Below are positions 1 to 9,318 of a stretch of 64,000 bases of DNA, in pieces. Both the position numbers and the translations under genes were made by a program. The notes under the pieces were generated by a model. The model searched no databases and was not told the origin of the DNA. It saw only the letters and a program-made list of their open reading frames with translations. The DNA comes from Nocardioides cavernaquae (GTDB taxonomy: Bacteria; Actinomycetota; Actinomycetes; Propionibacteriales; Nocardioidaceae), in contig NZ_QYRP01000002.1 in NCBI RefSeq assembly GCF_003600895.1, positions 124,001 through 188,000 of the forward strand, given 5' to 3'. The number at the start of each line of letters is the position of its first letter. The stretch's first letter is position 1.

Positions 1-61
1 ACCAGCTGACGGACCTCTGACATCCCGCCGTCGCGGGTGCCTGAGAAGAATCCTGCAACAT

Positions 62-126
62 CCGGAAGGGTTTCCGGGCACGTTCAGAGTTGCAGAAACC
101 TGCAATGCAGAAACCTGCAGTTTCTG
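62..126 (-). terminator. Hairpins downstream of proS
   Basis: The 133 bases after proS hold several small inverted repeats: CCGGAA/TTCCGG at 62-77, two copies of the palindromic 14-mer TGCAGAAACCTGCA at 91-104 and 106-119, and a CAGAAAC/GTTTCTG stem at 108-126. They lie directly 3' of the proS stop, so a transcript-end role is likely, but no T-tract follows. No gene is seen in 1-133. Confidence 0.4.
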
Positions 127-133
127 GCCGGGC

Positions 134-1912
134 TCAGGCGCGGACGATCTCCGCAATCCGGACAGCGGCGTCAGCGACCGCTACGTCCTGCCGCTCCCCC
201 GTGCGCCGGTCCTTCACCTCGACGACGCCGTCAGCAAGACCACGGCCGACGGTGACGATCGTGGGTACGCCGATCAGCTCGGCGTCCTTGAACTTCACAC
301 CGGGGCTGATCTTGCCGGCGCGGTCGTCGTAGATCACGGTGACGCCGGCGGCCGCCAGATCGGCGGAGAGCTTCTCGGCGGCCTCGAAGAGCGCGGCGTC
401 CTTGCCGGCCGCGACGACGTGCACGTCCGCCGGTGCGATCTCACGCGGCCAGCACAGGCCGAGCTCGTCATGGTTGCCCTCGGCGATGACCGGGACAGCA
501 CGCGAGACCCCGATGCCGTAGGAGCCCATCGTGACGGTCACGAGCTTGCCGTTCTCGTCGAGCACCTTGAGGTCCAGCGCCTCGGCGTACTTGCGGCCGA
601 GCTGGAAGATGTGTCCCATCTCGATGCCCCGCGCAGCGGAGACGAACCCTTCCTGGCACTGCGGGCAGGTGTCGCCGTCGCGGACCTCGGCGGCCTCGAT
701 GGTGCCGTCGGGCGTGAAGTCGCGGCCGGCGACCATGTCGATGACGTGCTGGCCGTCGACGTTCGCGCCGGTGACCCAGCGGGTGCCCTCGACCACGCGC
801 GGGTCGACGAGGAAGCGGATGCCGGTGGCGGCCTGCTCGCCGAGCACCGCGGGGCCGATGTAGCCCTTGACCAGGTCGGGAAAGCTCTTCAGCTCGGCCT
901 CGTTCATCGGCTCGACCTCGATCGGCTCGAGCTGACCCTCGAGGCGCTTCTGGTCGACCTCGCGGTCGCCGGGCAGGCCGATGGCCAGCGGCTCGCGGGT
1001 GCCGTCGGGGTGCTTGAGCATGACGAGCACGTTCTTGAGGGTGTCGCCCGCGGTCCAGGCCCGGTCCTCGCGCGGGAATGCCTTGTTGAGATGCGCGACC
1101 AGGGAGTCGATCGTGGGCGTGTTGGGCGTCTCCTCCGCGTGGGCGGCCGGCGCGTCGTCGTACGGCTGCGAAGCGGGGGCGGGCACCGTGACGGCCTCGA
1201 CGTTGGCCGCGTAGTCGCAGTTCGTGCACTGCACGAACGTGTCCTCGCCGACGTCGAGCTTCGCGAGGAACTCCTCTGACTTCGAGCCGCCCATCGCGCC
1301 GGCGGTCGCCTTGACGATGACGTAGTCGAAGCCGAGGCGGTCGAACGTCTTGATGTACGCCGCGCGGTGCGCCTGGTAGGACGCCTCGAGGCCGGCGTCG
1401 GTCGTGTCGAACGAGTAGCTGTCCTTCATCACGAACTCGCGACCGCGCATGAGCCCGGCGCGCGGACGCGCCTCGTCGCGGTACTTCGTCTGGATCTGGT
1501 AGAGCCAGACCGGCAGGTCCTTGTAGGACGAGTAGAGGTCCTTCACCGTGAGGGTGAACATCTCCTCGTGCGTGGGACCGAGCAGGTAGTCGGCACCCTT
1601 GCGGTCCTTCACCCGGAAGATGCCGTCGCCGTACTCCTCCCAGCGGTTGGTCGCCTCGTAGGGCTCCTTGGGCAGCAGCGCCGGGAACTGCAGCTCCTGC
1701 GCGCCCATCGCGTCCATCTCCTCGCGGACGATGCGCTCCACGTTGCGGTAGACCCGCAGGCCCAACGGCAGCCAGGTGTAGATGCCCGGAGCGGCGCGGC
1801 GGATGTAACCGGCGCGGACCAGCAGGCGGTGGCTCGGGACCTCTGCGTCGTTCGGGTCGTCGCGGAGCGTACGGACGAAGAGCTGGGACATGCGCATCAC
1901 GCGAGCAGACAT
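134..1912 (-). CDS. proS: Prolyl-tRNA synthetase
   Basis: Charges tRNA-Pro with proline in the cytosol. The 592-residue protein is the bacterial-type ProRS: the class II core begins near [12 protein letters not shown], motif 2 ([17 protein letters not shown]) lies near residue 147, an inserted editing (INS) domain fills roughly residues 220-400, motif 3 (GSYGIGVSR) is near 465, and the anticodon-binding domain follows. The start at 1912 is chosen because a TAGCCT -10 element sits 7 bases upstream, as at other leaderless genes here; 1897 and 1891 are alternative ATGs. The gene is monocistronic and divergent from the patatin-like gene. Length and motifs are normal for the family. Confidence 0.97.
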   Translation of the reverse strand: MSARVMRMSQLFVRTLRDDPNDAEVPSHRLLVRAGYIRRAAPGIYTWLPLGLRVYRNVERIVREEMDAMGAQELQFPALLPKEPYEATNRWEEYGDGIFRVKDRKGADYLLGPTHEEMFTLTVKDLYSSYKDLPVWLYQIQTKYRDEARPRAGLMRGREFVMKDSYSFDTTDAGLEASYQAHRAAYIKTFDRLGFDYVIVKATAGAMGGSKSEEFLAKLDVGEDTFVQCTNCDYAANVEAVTVPAPASQPYDDAPAAHAEETPNTPTIDSLVAHLNKAFPREDRAWTAGDTLKNVLVMLKHPDGTREPLAIGLPGDREVDQKRLEGQLEPIEVEPMNEAELKSFPDLVKGYIGPAVLGEQAATGIRFLVDPRVVEGTRWVTGANVDGQHVIDMVAGRDFTPDGTIEAAEVRDGDTCPQCQEGFVSAARGIEMGHIFQLGRKYAEALDLKVLDENGKLVTVTMGSYGIGVSRAVPVIAEGNHDELGLCWPREIAPADVHVVAAGKDAALFEAAEKLSADLAAAGVTVIYDDRAGKISPGVKFKDAELIGVPTIVTVGRGLADGVVEVKDRRTGERQDVAVADAAVRIAEIVRA

Positions 1913-1919
1913 GCGCGCA

Positions 1920-1925
1920 AGGCTA
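1920..1925 (-). promoter_or_regulatory. -10 element of proS, leaderless
   Basis: TAGCCT on the minus strand ends 7 bases before the ATG at 1912, which would place transcription start on or next to the start codon. No good -35 is seen. Confidence 0.45.
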
Positions 1926-1990
1926 CTTGTGACGGCGGGTCCCCAGCCAAGTGCATGGTCAAGTGGCTGTCGGCGCCGGACCCGTGGCCC

Positions 1991-1996
1991 TAGTCT
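1991..1996 (+). promoter_or_regulatory. -10 element of the patatin-like gene, leaderless
   Basis: TAGTCT ends 7 bases before the ATG at 2004, and no Shine-Dalgarno sequence lies between them. It is divergent from the proS promoter about 70 bases away. Confidence 0.45.
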
Positions 1997-2003
1997 CCGG
2001 ATC

Positions 2004-3659
2004 ATGCGCATCCCAGTACGCCGCCGCGAGGCGTTCCTTCCACCCGAGCCGGCCGACCTCCCTGCCGAGGACGCGAGGGCCCGTGCCGAGCGGGACCACG
2101 ACCCGGTCTATCGGCTGCAGCGGATGGAACGCCGGCTGGTGCGGAGCGCACTGGCCAATCCGAACGTGCTCGCGACCGACGACCTGCGGCGGCTGCGCTA
2201 CCTGATCAGCTTCGCGCGACTGACCGTCTTCGAGCCCGGTGCTGCCGGCGGCGGACAGCGCGGCCGGGGTGACGTCGATGTCACCGACGAGCTGGCTCCG
2301 TGGCGCCTGAAGGTCATCGACGCCTTCGGCCGGTCACTTCGCGACGAGGCCGATCCCGTTGCCCGCCTGCGTCTGGCACGCGGCGTACTCCGGGGACTGG
2401 AGGCCGAGCAGACCGAGCAGCGCCTGGCCCTGATCGACCGGCACCGCAACGACTTCTCCCCCGCCGAGCTGGATGCAGAGGTCGGCCTGCGCAGCCTCGT
2501 GCTGGTCCTCGGTGGCGGCGGCGGAGCGGGGTTCGTCTACGTCGGAGCGCTCAAGCAGCTCGTGGAGACCGGCCGGATCCCGGACTACATGATGGGTGGC
2601 TCGATGGGCGCCATCCTCGGCGGCATCTTCGCGCGCGAGCTGCCGGTCCCGATCGAGCAGTACATCGAGTTCGCCCACAGCCTGTCCTACCGGGGAATCC
2701 TCGGGCCCGAGCCACGGACTCGGCGTCACGGGCTGACCAGCCTCTTCGCGCTCCGGTACGACGCGTTCGCGGCCGACCTGTTCCGGCGTCCCGACGGTGA
2801 GCAGATGCGGATGGAGGACCTTGCGATCCCGTTCGACTGCGTCGTTTCGGGCGTGCACCAGGACCTGTTCTCCCGACTGCCCGCACGCTTCCGCCGGCAG
2901 GAGCTGGCCAACGTGCAAGGTCGCGCACTCCCCCTGCGTCCGATCAGCATCGGTCCCGTCACCAGCAGCCGGCTGTGGCAGATCGCCTCGTTCATCGACT
3001 CGCGGGTCGTGAAGCCGCTCGTGATCGGGGCCGACGAGCTGACCCGGCAGTTCGACGTGGTCGACGCCCAGTCGTTCTCGGCGGCGATCCCGGGGATCCT
3101 CCACCACGAGGTGAAGAGCGAACGCATGACCGGGCTCGTGGACCAGTGGATGGAGCAGAAGAAGGTCGCTGCCCTCATCGACGGTGTCGCCGCCGCCAAC
3201 GTGCCGGTCGAGCTGGCCTGGCGCCGTCTGCGCGAGGGACGCATCGGCACCCGCAACGGCGTGGTCATCGCCCTCGACTCGATGCACCCGCGGTGGGACC
3301 CGAAGCATCTGTGGATGACCCCCGTCACCCAGGCCGTCGCCGTCCAGATGATCGGCAACGCGCCGTACGCCGACCACCTCGAGCGCATGGACCCGACCCT
3401 GAGCCCCGTGACGCTGGCTCCGAACCGGGCCGGCATGGACCGTGCGATCGGCTGGGGCGAGGACTCGATGCGAGCGCTCCAGCCACTGCTCGACGCGTTC
3501 ACCCAGCCCGTGTGGTGGGACGGCGACCGGCCGTCGTACGACGAGCACCCGGAGAAGCCGCGGCGTACGTCGCTCGCGCCGTCGATGTCCTCGGTGCTCG
3601 AGGCCTACGGGAGGCAGCGCGAGTGGTGGCAGCGGACCCGGGGCCGCTACTTCACCTGA
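2004..3659 (+). CDS. Patatin-like phospholipase family protein
   Basis: Predicted serine acyl hydrolase of the patatin/RssA type, acting on lipid esters. The 551-residue protein has an alpha-helical N-terminal region of about 165 residues, then the glycine-rich oxyanion loop ([14 protein letters not shown]), the nucleophile elbow GGSMG with Ser200, and a D-G motif (Asp393 in LIDGV), giving the expected Ser-Asp dyad. The C-terminal 150 residues match no domain I recognise. The start is set by a TAGTCT -10 element 7 bases upstream. It is the only gene on its strand in the first 11 kb and has no operon partners, so the substrate is unknown. Confidence 0.85.
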   Translation: MRIPVRRREAFLPPEPADLPAEDARARAERDHDPVYRLQRMERRLVRSALANPNVLATDDLRRLRYLISFARLTVFEPGAAGGGQRGRGDVDVTDELAPWRLKVIDAFGRSLRDEADPVARLRLARGVLRGLEAEQTEQRLALIDRHRNDFSPAELDAEVGLRSLVLVLGGGGGAGFVYVGALKQLVETGRIPDYMMGGSMGAILGGIFARELPVPIEQYIEFAHSLSYRGILGPEPRTRRHGLTSLFALRYDAFAADLFRRPDGEQMRMEDLAIPFDCVVSGVHQDLFSRLPARFRRQELANVQGRALPLRPISIGPVTSSRLWQIASFIDSRVVKPLVIGADELTRQFDVVDAQSFSAAIPGILHHEVKSERMTGLVDQWMEQKKVAALIDGVAAANVPVELAWRRLREGRIGTRNGVVIALDSMHPRWDPKHLWMTPVTQAVAVQMIGNAPYADHLERMDPTLSPVTLAPNRAGMDRAIGWGEDSMRALQPLLDAFTQPVWWDGDRPSYDEHPEKPRRTSLAPSMSSVLEAYGRQREWWQRTRGRYFT

Positions 3660-3660
3660 G

Positions 3661-4026
3661 TCAGGAGCGGGCGGCCTTGAGGGCTGCCTGGATCATCGGG
3701 ATCTGCAGCGGCAGCCGGCTGTAGGCGATCGCCTGGAAGGTCGGGCTGCCCATGCGGCGGGCGTCGTCGGCCATCTTCAGGTTGCCCGGGAACACACCGA
3801 CCAGGAGCGCGGCACTGGCGAGTCCTGCGATGCGACGGGTGGGCGGCAGAAGCATCCCGAGCGCGCACACGATCTCGGCCACGCCGGAGGCGACGATCAC
3901 GTCATGGTGACGGGGGACGAAGTCCGGCATCAGCGGCTCGTAGATGTTGGGCTTGACGAGGTGAAGCGTGCCGGAGGCGACGAACGCGCCGGCGAGGAGC
4001 TTGCTGCTCAGGGGAAGCGGGGCCAT
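3661..4026 (-). CDS. DoxX-like small membrane protein
   Basis: A 121-residue integral membrane protein with about four hydrophobic helices and the DoxX/DoxD-like pattern: LLAGAFVASGTLHLVKP near the N-terminus, then GVAEIVCALGMLL and a helix containing ALLVGVFPGNL. Family members are poorly characterised; some are linked to quinone or thiosulfate redox chemistry or oxidative stress, and none of that can be read from this sequence. It ends one base after the converging patatin-like gene. A TAGCCT -10 element lies 6 bases before the ATG, so it is probably transcribed alone as a leaderless message. Confidence 0.75.
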   Translation of the reverse strand: MAPLPLSSKLLAGAFVASGTLHLVKPNIYEPLMPDFVPRHHDVIVASGVAEIVCALGMLLPPTRRIAGLASAALLVGVFPGNLKMADDARRMGSPTFQAIAYSRLPLQIPMIQAALKAARS

Positions 4027-4032
4027 GTCAGC

Positions 4033-4038
4033 AGGCTA
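4033..4038 (-). promoter_or_regulatory. -10 element of the DoxX-like gene, leaderless
   Basis: TAGCCT on the minus strand ends 6 bases before the ATG at 4026, with no room for a ribosome binding site. Confidence 0.4.
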
Positions 4039-4050
4039 GGACATCGCCGA

Positions 4051-4899
4051 TCAAAACATAATGGTGGAGAACCGCGCGGTCTCGCGGAATCCGACCTTGG
4101 CGTATGCCGCTCGAGCGGGTTGGTTCCACTCGTTGACGTAGAGCGACACGGTGGGAGCGATGCTCGCCTGCACCAGGTTGACGACCGCCGCCATGCCGGC
4201 CGCCCCGATGCCCCGGCCCCTGGCATGAGGTGCCACGTAGACGCCTTGAACCTGGGCGGCGGTCGGCGTCACGCTCGCAACCTCGGCCTTGAAGAGCAGG
4301 TGACCGTCATCGTCGAACCGCGCGAAGGACCAGCCTCGGCTGACCAGCTGGTTGACGCGCGCACGGTAGAGCGGCCCGGCTCCCCCGGTCTCGGGCGAGA
4401 CGCCGACCTCCTCGGTGTACATCGCCACACAGGCCGGGTAGAGCGCGTCCATGTCGAAGACCTGCGTCGGACGCACGTGAGGATCGGCTGCGATCAGGGG
4501 TGGACCGCTGATCTCGAGGTGCGGCTGGCGCCACCGCTCCTCGCGTGGTGGCTCGAAGTCGTCCTGCAACAGCGCCCAGAGCCCGTCGACGGCCTCGTGG
4601 GGACCGACCAGCGTCGCCCAGGCAGGCGACCGGCCTCGCAGGGCAGCCGCGAACTCGGCGAGGTCCACCGGGCCGGCCTGGACGGGCACCAGGTTGGCTC
4701 CGACGTGCAGGGCAGCGACCAGCTCGCCGTCGACGAAACGGCCGAGCACCTCACCGCCGAGCCAGCGCCGGTCGAGCTGCGTCGAACGGGCGCGGTACTC
4801 GACGAAGACGTTGACCACCGGATCCTTGGCGGTGAGCGCGACAAAGGACGGCACGTCGGCCGGCCCGAGGACGCGCACGCCACTGGAGGTCAAGAGCAC
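4051..4899 (-). CDS. GNAT-family N-acetyltransferase (DUF4081-GNAT)
   Basis: A 282-residue acetyltransferase with an N-terminal DUF4081-like half and a C-terminal GNAT fold. The acetyl-CoA loop reads RGRGIGAAG near residue 226, after the strand QGVYVAPHA, and the final beta-strand region is YAKVGFRETARFSTIMF. The acceptor is unknown. The place next to ispG-rip1-dxr matches Mycobacterium, where Rv2867c follows gcpE (ispG), Rip1 and dxr, so the pairing is an old actinobacterial one. The GTG start is supported by a TAGAGT -10 element 6 bases upstream, so it can be expressed apart from ispG. Confidence 0.88.
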   Translation of the reverse strand: MLLTSSGVRVLGPADVPSFVALTAKDPVVNVFVEYRARSTQLDRRWLGGEVLGRFVDGELVAALHVGANLVPVQAGPVDLAEFAAALRGRSPAWATLVGPHEAVDGLWALLQDDFEPPREERWRQPHLEISGPPLIAADPHVRPTQVFDMDALYPACVAMYTEEVGVSPETGGAGPLYRARVNQLVSRGWSFARFDDDGHLLFKAEVASVTPTAAQVQGVYVAPHARGRGIGAAGMAAVVNLVQASIAPTVSLYVNEWNQPARAAYAKVGFRETARFSTIMF

Positions 4900-4905
4900 A
4901 CCCCG

Positions 4906-4911
4906 ACTCTA
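4906..4911 (-). promoter_or_regulatory. -10 element of the GNAT gene, leaderless
   Basis: TAGAGT on the minus strand ends 6 bases before the GTG at 4899. Confidence 0.45.
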
Positions 4912-4932
4912 ACCGCAGCGCCCGACAAAGCG

Positions 4933-5433
4933 TCAGAGCGACTTGACGATGACTTCCCGCCGCTCGGCGTACTCCGAGGCGGTGATCAGGCCCTGCTTGC
5001 GGAGCTCTTCGAGATCGCGGAGCCGGTCAGCGGCCGAGGGGCCCGCGGACCTGTCTGATCCCTGGCGCACCTGCGAGGCGACGTACGTCGCCTCGAGGCC
5101 GTTGTCGGTGAGGAGGCTCATCGCGGTGGCGTCGCCCGGGTCCATGCCGGACTGCTCGGCCAGGCGTCGGGCCGTCGAGACCTTCCAGATGGTGCCGGCG
5201 ATCGCTGCCAGGATCGCGAGGACGAAGAAGACGCCGAAGAATGCCGGGATGCCTTCACCGGGGCCACCCACCATCGGGTCACCGGCGAGCAGGTCTGCAT
5301 GCTCAGTGCACGTGAAGGCGCCCTCGGAGCTCTCCATCCACTCGATGCAGCCATCGGGGATGCCCGGCAAGGTGTCGTCCGCACCGGGAGACGGCTCCTC
5401 GGCGAGGGCAACACCCTCGCCAGCGAGGGTCAC
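4933..5433 (-). CDS. SHOCT-domain membrane protein
   Basis: A 166-residue protein of unknown function. Residues about 62-86 form one membrane helix ([19 protein letters not shown]), preceded by an acidic, Cys-containing segment and followed by a cytosolic part ending in a SHOCT domain ([20 protein letters not shown]), a short helical module common at the C-terminus of actinobacterial membrane proteins. The GTG start overlaps the ispG stop by four bases (GTGA), so translation is probably coupled to ispG. No typical signal peptide is visible, and the true start could be a little downstream. Confidence 0.75.
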   Translation of the reverse strand: MTLAGEGVALAEEPSPGADDTLPGIPDGCIEWMESSEGAFTCTEHADLLAGDPMVGGPGEGIPAFFGVFFVLAILAAIAGTIWKVSTARRLAEQSGMDPGDATAMSLLTDNGLEATYVASQVRQGSDRSAGPSAADRLRDLEELRKQGLITASEYAERREVIVKSL

Positions 5434-6581
5434 GAGACCGAGACCTCAGCGGAAGCGCCTTCGACAGGCTCCATGCTCTCCGCAAGCTTCATGGCCTCCT
5501 CGATCAGCGTCTCGACGATCATCGACTCGGGCACGGTCTTGATGACCTCGCCCTTCACGAAGATCTGGCCCTTGCCGTTGCCGGAAGCAACGCCGATGTC
5601 GGCCTCGCGGGCCTCACCCGGACCGTTGACGACGCAGCCCATGACGGCGACGCGCAGCGGGACCTCCATGCCCTCGAGCCCGGCGGTCACCTGCTCGGCG
5701 AGCTTGTAGACGTCGACCTGCGCACGGCCACAGCTCGGGCAGGAGACGATCTCGAGCTTGCGCGGGCGGAGGTTCAGCGACTGCAGGATCTGGATGCCCA
5801 CCTTGACCTCTTCGACCGGCGGGGCCGAGAGGGAGACGCGGATGGTGTCGCCGATGCCCTTGCTCAGCAGTGCACCGAACGCAGTGGCCGACTTGATCGT
5901 GCCCTGGAACGCGGGGCCGGCCTCGGTCACACCGAGGTGCAACGGCCAGTCGCCGGCCTCGGCCAGCAGCTCGTAGGCACGCACCATGACGACCGGGTCG
6001 TTGTGCTTGACGGAGATCTTGAAGTCGCGGAAGCCGTGCTCCTCGAAGAGGCCCGCCTCCCACACAGCGGACTCGACGAGCGCCTCGGGGGTCGCCTTGC
6101 CGTACTTCTCGAGAAGGCGCTTGTCGAGCGATCCGGCGTTGACGCCGATGCGGATGCTCGTGCCCCGGTCCTGGGCCGCGCGCGCGATCTCCTTGACCTG
6201 GTCGTCGAAGGCCCGGATGTTGCCGGGGTTCACGCGAACGGCGGCACAACCGGCGTCGATCGCGGCGAAGACGTACTTCGGCTGGAAGTGGATGTCCGCG
6301 ATCACCGGGATCTGGGAGTGCTGCGCGATCTGGGCCAGCGCCTCCGCGTCGTCCTGGCTCGGGCACGCCACACGCACGATGTCGCAGCCGGCGGCCGTCA
6401 GCTCGGCGATCTGCTGCAACGTCGCGTTGACGTCAGAGGTGAGCGTGGTCGTCATCGACTGCACCGAGACCGGCGAGTCACTGCCCACGCCGACCTTGCC
6501 GACCTGGATCTGGCGGGTCGTGCGGCGCGGTGCGAGCACCGGCGGTGGAGCAGCAGGCATGCCCAGGCTGATCGACGTCAT
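5430..6581 (-). CDS. ispG: 4-hydroxy-3-methylbut-2-enyl diphosphate synthase
   Basis: The [4Fe-4S] enzyme that reduces MEcPP to HMBPP, the penultimate step of the MEP isoprenoid pathway. The 383-residue protein has the TIM-barrel N-terminus ([11 protein letters not shown]) and the cluster ligands Cys281 and Cys284 (SCPSCGR) and Cys316 in GCVVNGPGE, with Glu323 of that motif at the active site. The start at 6581 ([12 protein letters not shown]) is chosen over one 42 bases upstream because a TAGACT -10 element sits 7 bases before it. dxr of the same pathway lies upstream with rip1 between, the usual actinobacterial grouping. Confidence 0.97.
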   Translation of the reverse strand: MTSISLGMPAAPPPVLAPRRTTRQIQVGKVGVGSDSPVSVQSMTTTLTSDVNATLQQIAELTAAGCDIVRVACPSQDDAEALAQIAQHSQIPVIADIHFQPKYVFAAIDAGCAAVRVNPGNIRAFDDQVKEIARAAQDRGTSIRIGVNAGSLDKRLLEKYGKATPEALVESAVWEAGLFEEHGFRDFKISVKHNDPVVMVRAYELLAEAGDWPLHLGVTEAGPAFQGTIKSATAFGALLSKGIGDTIRVSLSAPPVEEVKVGIQILQSLNLRPRKLEIVSCPSCGRAQVDVYKLAEQVTAGLEGMEVPLRVAVMGCVVNGPGEAREADIGVASGNGKGQIFVKGEVIKTVPESMIVETLIEEAMKLAESMEPVEGASAEVSVS

Positions 6582-6840
6582 GCAAAACAGTCTAGGAGGC
6601 CGGGACCCAGCCGGCTCACCCACTGCTCAACGGTCTCGGCAGCGAGCGGCGAGCCCGACTGGATCAGTAGTCGGGTGAGTCCGTCGACCAGGGCAATCAG
6701 AGCGATCGTCGGCGGCGTGAATTGTCCGGATCCCAGTCGGCGAAATCCCAGTCGGTGAACTGGCTCATCGACCACGAGAATGCGCTGGCGCGACCGGGAT
6801 CGTTGAGCCACTGAGCCTGCAGCGCGATGCGTTCGATCAC
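6578..6840 (-). pseudogene. Possible frameshifted remnant of a TetR-type regulator
   Basis: Between rip1 and ispG no intact gene is present, but two overlapping minus-strand frames look like pieces of one protein. The first (6840-6697) reads IERIALQAQWLNDPGRASAF and stops; the second resumes around 6740 and reads ALIALVDGLTRLLI, then [16 protein letters not shown], resembling the last helices of a TetR-family ligand-binding domain. The N-terminal DNA-binding half is absent. This is inference from pattern; chance reading frames in high-GC DNA are the main alternative. Confidence 0.28.
6589..6594 (-). promoter_or_regulatory. -10 element of ispG, leaderless
   Basis: TAGACT on the minus strand ends 7 bases before the ATG at 6581, giving ispG a promoter of its own in addition to any readthrough from dxr-rip1. 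Confidence 0.45.
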
Positions 6841-6856
6841 GGCCGTCCGGCCGCGC

Positions 6857-8215
6857 TCAGCCGTAGAGACGGACCGGGATCACGATGTCCGCCACGATCA
6901 GCACCACACCCATCACCAGGAAGGCCCCAGCCATCACGTAGGCGACGGGCAGCAGCCGGGCCACGTCGACGTGGCCGGGGTCGGGCAGCCGACGCACGCG
7001 CGCCCAGCCGCGGCGTACGCCTTCCCACAGGGCACCCGCGATGTGGCCACCGTCGAGCGGCAGCAGCGGGACGAAGTTGAACATGCCTATGAAGAAGTTG
7101 AAGCCAGCGATCAGCATCAGCAGCGAGACCAGCTTGTCCTGCAGCGGGTCCGGCTGGGAGGCCACTTCACCGGCGATCCGGCCGCCGCCCACGATGCTGA
7201 CCGGGCCGTTGGGGTCGCGCTCCTCGAGCCCGACAACGGCCAGCCCGACGTGCCACACCTTGACCGGCAGCGTTGCGATCGCCTGGGCGGTCTCGCCGAC
7301 CATGCCACCCATCTGGCCGAGGGTGTAGAGCGGGCCGCCCTCCCGGGCGTGGATCTCCGGCACGACGCCGAGGAAGCCGACCGGCTCGAGCGTGCCGGGG
7401 TGCTCGGGGTCGAGCGGGCGAGGAGTGACCTGGGTGGTCACGGCGAGGTCGAGCAGCTTGCCGTCACGGAGCACGCCGAGTTGTGCCGTGCGAGCACCGT
7501 TGTCACGGATGAAGGACTGGACCTGCTCCCACGAGGTGATCTCTTCTCCGTTGAAGCTGACGAAGCGGTCGCCCGGCTTGATGCCGGCCGCGTGCGCGGG
7601 GCTCGGGTTCTCGAGAACCTCCTCGTCGGTGCAGGCGCGGCTGTCCTCCGAAGCGGGCACGATGCAGCCCGAAACCACGTGCACGACCGGCTCGGAGACA
7701 CCGTCGCGCGCGTTGCCCACGGTCGCGAAGACACCCCAGAAGAGCAGGAAGGCGATGACGAGGTTCACCGTCGGGCCGCCGGCCATGACGATGGCCTTCT
7801 TCCACCACGGCAGCTTGTAGAAGAGCCGGTCCGCATCCTCGGGGCCCACGAGCTCCCACTCGGCCGCGCGGGCGTCGGAGATGAGCTGGGTGAACATGCC
7901 GGTGTTGGACTTCCGCACACGGAAGACCTGGTTGCCCTCGGCGTCGACCTCGACGTCCTCGACGAGCTGCTCCGCGCCCGGGGGAAGCATGCCGATGATC
8001 TTGACGTAGCCACCGAGCGGGAACGCCTTCAGGCCGTACTCGGTCTCGCCGACCTGCTTGCTCCACACGGTCGGCCCGAAGCCGATGAAGTACTGGGTGA
8101 CCTTCCCGCCGAACTTCTTCGCGGGAATCATGTGGCCCAGCTCGTGCAGCGCAATCGACGCCAGGATGGCGATCGCGAAGATCGCGACGCCGAGTGCGTA
8201 GTAGAGCGAGGCCAT
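6857..8215 (-). CDS. rip1: Site-2 intramembrane zinc metalloprotease (Rip1/RseP type, M50)
   Basis: An intramembrane protease that cuts membrane-anchored anti-sigma factors and similar substrates in regulated intramembrane proteolysis. The 452-residue protein has the zinc motif HELGH at residues 24-28 in the first helix, a PDZ domain in the middle (HAAGIKPGDRFVSFNG), and the third zinc ligand in the C-terminal helix motif LPLDGGH (Asp388). Several hydrophobic helices surround these. The ATG overlaps the dxr stop as TGATG, so it is translationally coupled to dxr. The order dxr-rip1-ispG is the mycobacterial one. Confidence 0.95.
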   Translation of the reverse strand: MASLYYALGVAIFAIAILASIALHELGHMIPAKKFGGKVTQYFIGFGPTVWSKQVGETEYGLKAFPLGGYVKIIGMLPPGAEQLVEDVEVDAEGNQVFRVRKSNTGMFTQLISDARAAEWELVGPEDADRLFYKLPWWKKAIVMAGGPTVNLVIAFLLFWGVFATVGNARDGVSEPVVHVVSGCIVPASEDSRACTDEEVLENPSPAHAAGIKPGDRFVSFNGEEITSWEQVQSFIRDNGARTAQLGVLRDGKLLDLAVTTQVTPRPLDPEHPGTLEPVGFLGVVPEIHAREGGPLYTLGQMGGMVGETAQAIATLPVKVWHVGLAVVGLEERDPNGPVSIVGGGRIAGEVASQPDPLQDKLVSLLMLIAGFNFFIGMFNFVPLLPLDGGHIAGALWEGVRRGWARVRRLPDPGHVDVARLLPVAYVMAGAFLVMGVVLIVADIVIPVRLYG

Positions 8216-9318
8216 CACGAACCTTCGATCAGTGTGCGGGCAGCGGAGCGCGCCCAAGCGTCGGCGGCGAGCACGTCGTCGAGTTCAAGCGTCTGCTTCG
8301 AGGGTACGTCGTGTTGCGCGAGCGCGCTGGCGACGGTCGGCACGATGTCCACGAACGGCAGCCGTCCGGAGAGAAAGGCGTCCACGCAGACCTCGTTCGC
8401 GGCGTTGTAGACCGCGGGCGCCGTGCTCCCGCGCAACCCCGCCTCGCGGGCCAGCGCGACCGCCGGGAAGGCCTCGTCATCGAGCGGGAAGAACTGCCAC
8501 GTCTCGGGCCTCGTCCAGTCCACGCCAGGCGCGGCCTCGGGGACCCGGTCGGGCCAGTCGAGACCGAGCGCGATCGGGATCATCATGGTCGGCGGGCTGG
8601 CCTGGAGGATCGTGGAGCCGTCGATGAACTCCACCATGGAGTGCACGACGCTCGTGGGGTGGACGACCACGTCGATCCGCTCGAAGGGCAGGCCGAAGAG
8701 CAGGTGCGCCTCGATCACCTCGAGGCCCTTGTTGACCAGGGTGGCCGAGTTGACGGTGATCACCGGGCCCATGGCCCAGGTCGGGTGGTTGAGCGCCTGC
8801 TCCCGGGTCACGCCGGCGAGTTGCTCGCGGGTCCAGCCACGGAACGGTCCGCCGGACGCAGTGAGCACGAGGCGGCGTACCTCATCGGGGCTGCCGCCCC
8901 GCAGGCACTGGGCGACCGCGGAGTGCTCGGAGTCGACGGGGACGATCTGGCCGGGCCGCGCGCGCTCGAGCACGAGCGGGCCGCCGATGATCAGCGACTC
9001 CTTGTTGGCCAGCGCGAGGGTGTTGCCCGCGTCCAGCGCAGCGAGAGTGGGGCGGAGGCCGACCGCGCCGGTGATGCCATTGAGCACCACGTCGCACTCG
9101 AGCCCTGCTGCGGTGACCGAGGCGTCCTCCCCCAGCCCGGCATAGCGCGGTGCGAACTCCTCCACCTGCTCCCGGAAGAGCTCAGCGTTGGAGCCGCCCG
9201 CGGTCAGTCCGACGACCCGGAACCGCTCGGGGTTCGCCCGGACCAGGTCGAGGGCCTGCGTGCCGATGGAACCGGTCGAGCCCAGGATGACGACGTCGCG
9301 CACGTCCGCGGTGCCCAT
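8215..9318 (-). CDS. dxr: 1-deoxy-D-xylulose-5-phosphate reductoisomerase
   Basis: Converts DXP to MEP with NADPH, the first committed step of the MEP isoprenoid pathway. The 367-residue protein begins with the Rossmann motif [14 protein letters not shown], has metal-binding acidic residues in VDSEHSA (Asp129 and Glu131), and the substrate-loop sequence with [18 protein letters not shown]. It is slightly shorter than the E. coli enzyme (398) but ends normally. The ATG overlaps the upstream stop as TGATG and the stop overlaps rip1 the same way, so the run from the AMP-binding-like gene to rip1 is one tightly coupled operon. Confidence 0.97.
   Translation of the reverse strand: MGTADVRDVVILGSTGSIGTQALDLVRANPERFRVVGLTAGGSNAELFREQVEEFAPRYAGLGEDASVTAAGLECDVVLNGITGAVGLRPTLAALDAGNTLALANKESLIIGGPLVLERARPGQIVPVDSEHSAVAQCLRGGSPDEVRRLVLTASGGPFRGWTREQLAGVTREQALNHPTWAMGPVITVNSATLVNKGLEVIEAHLLFGLPFERIDVVVHPTSVVHSMVEFIDGSTILQASPPTMMIPIALGLDWPDRVPEAAPGVDWTRPETWQFFPLDDEAFPAVALAREAGLRGSTAPAVYNAANEVCVDAFLSGRLPFVDIVPTVASALAQHDVPSKQTLELDDVLAADAWARSAARTLIEGS

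Noticed and set aside
6827..8410. A 527-codon plus-strand frame antisense to rip1
   Set aside because: Typical GC-driven antisense frame; the minus strand encodes a complete site-2 protease with all catalytic motifs.
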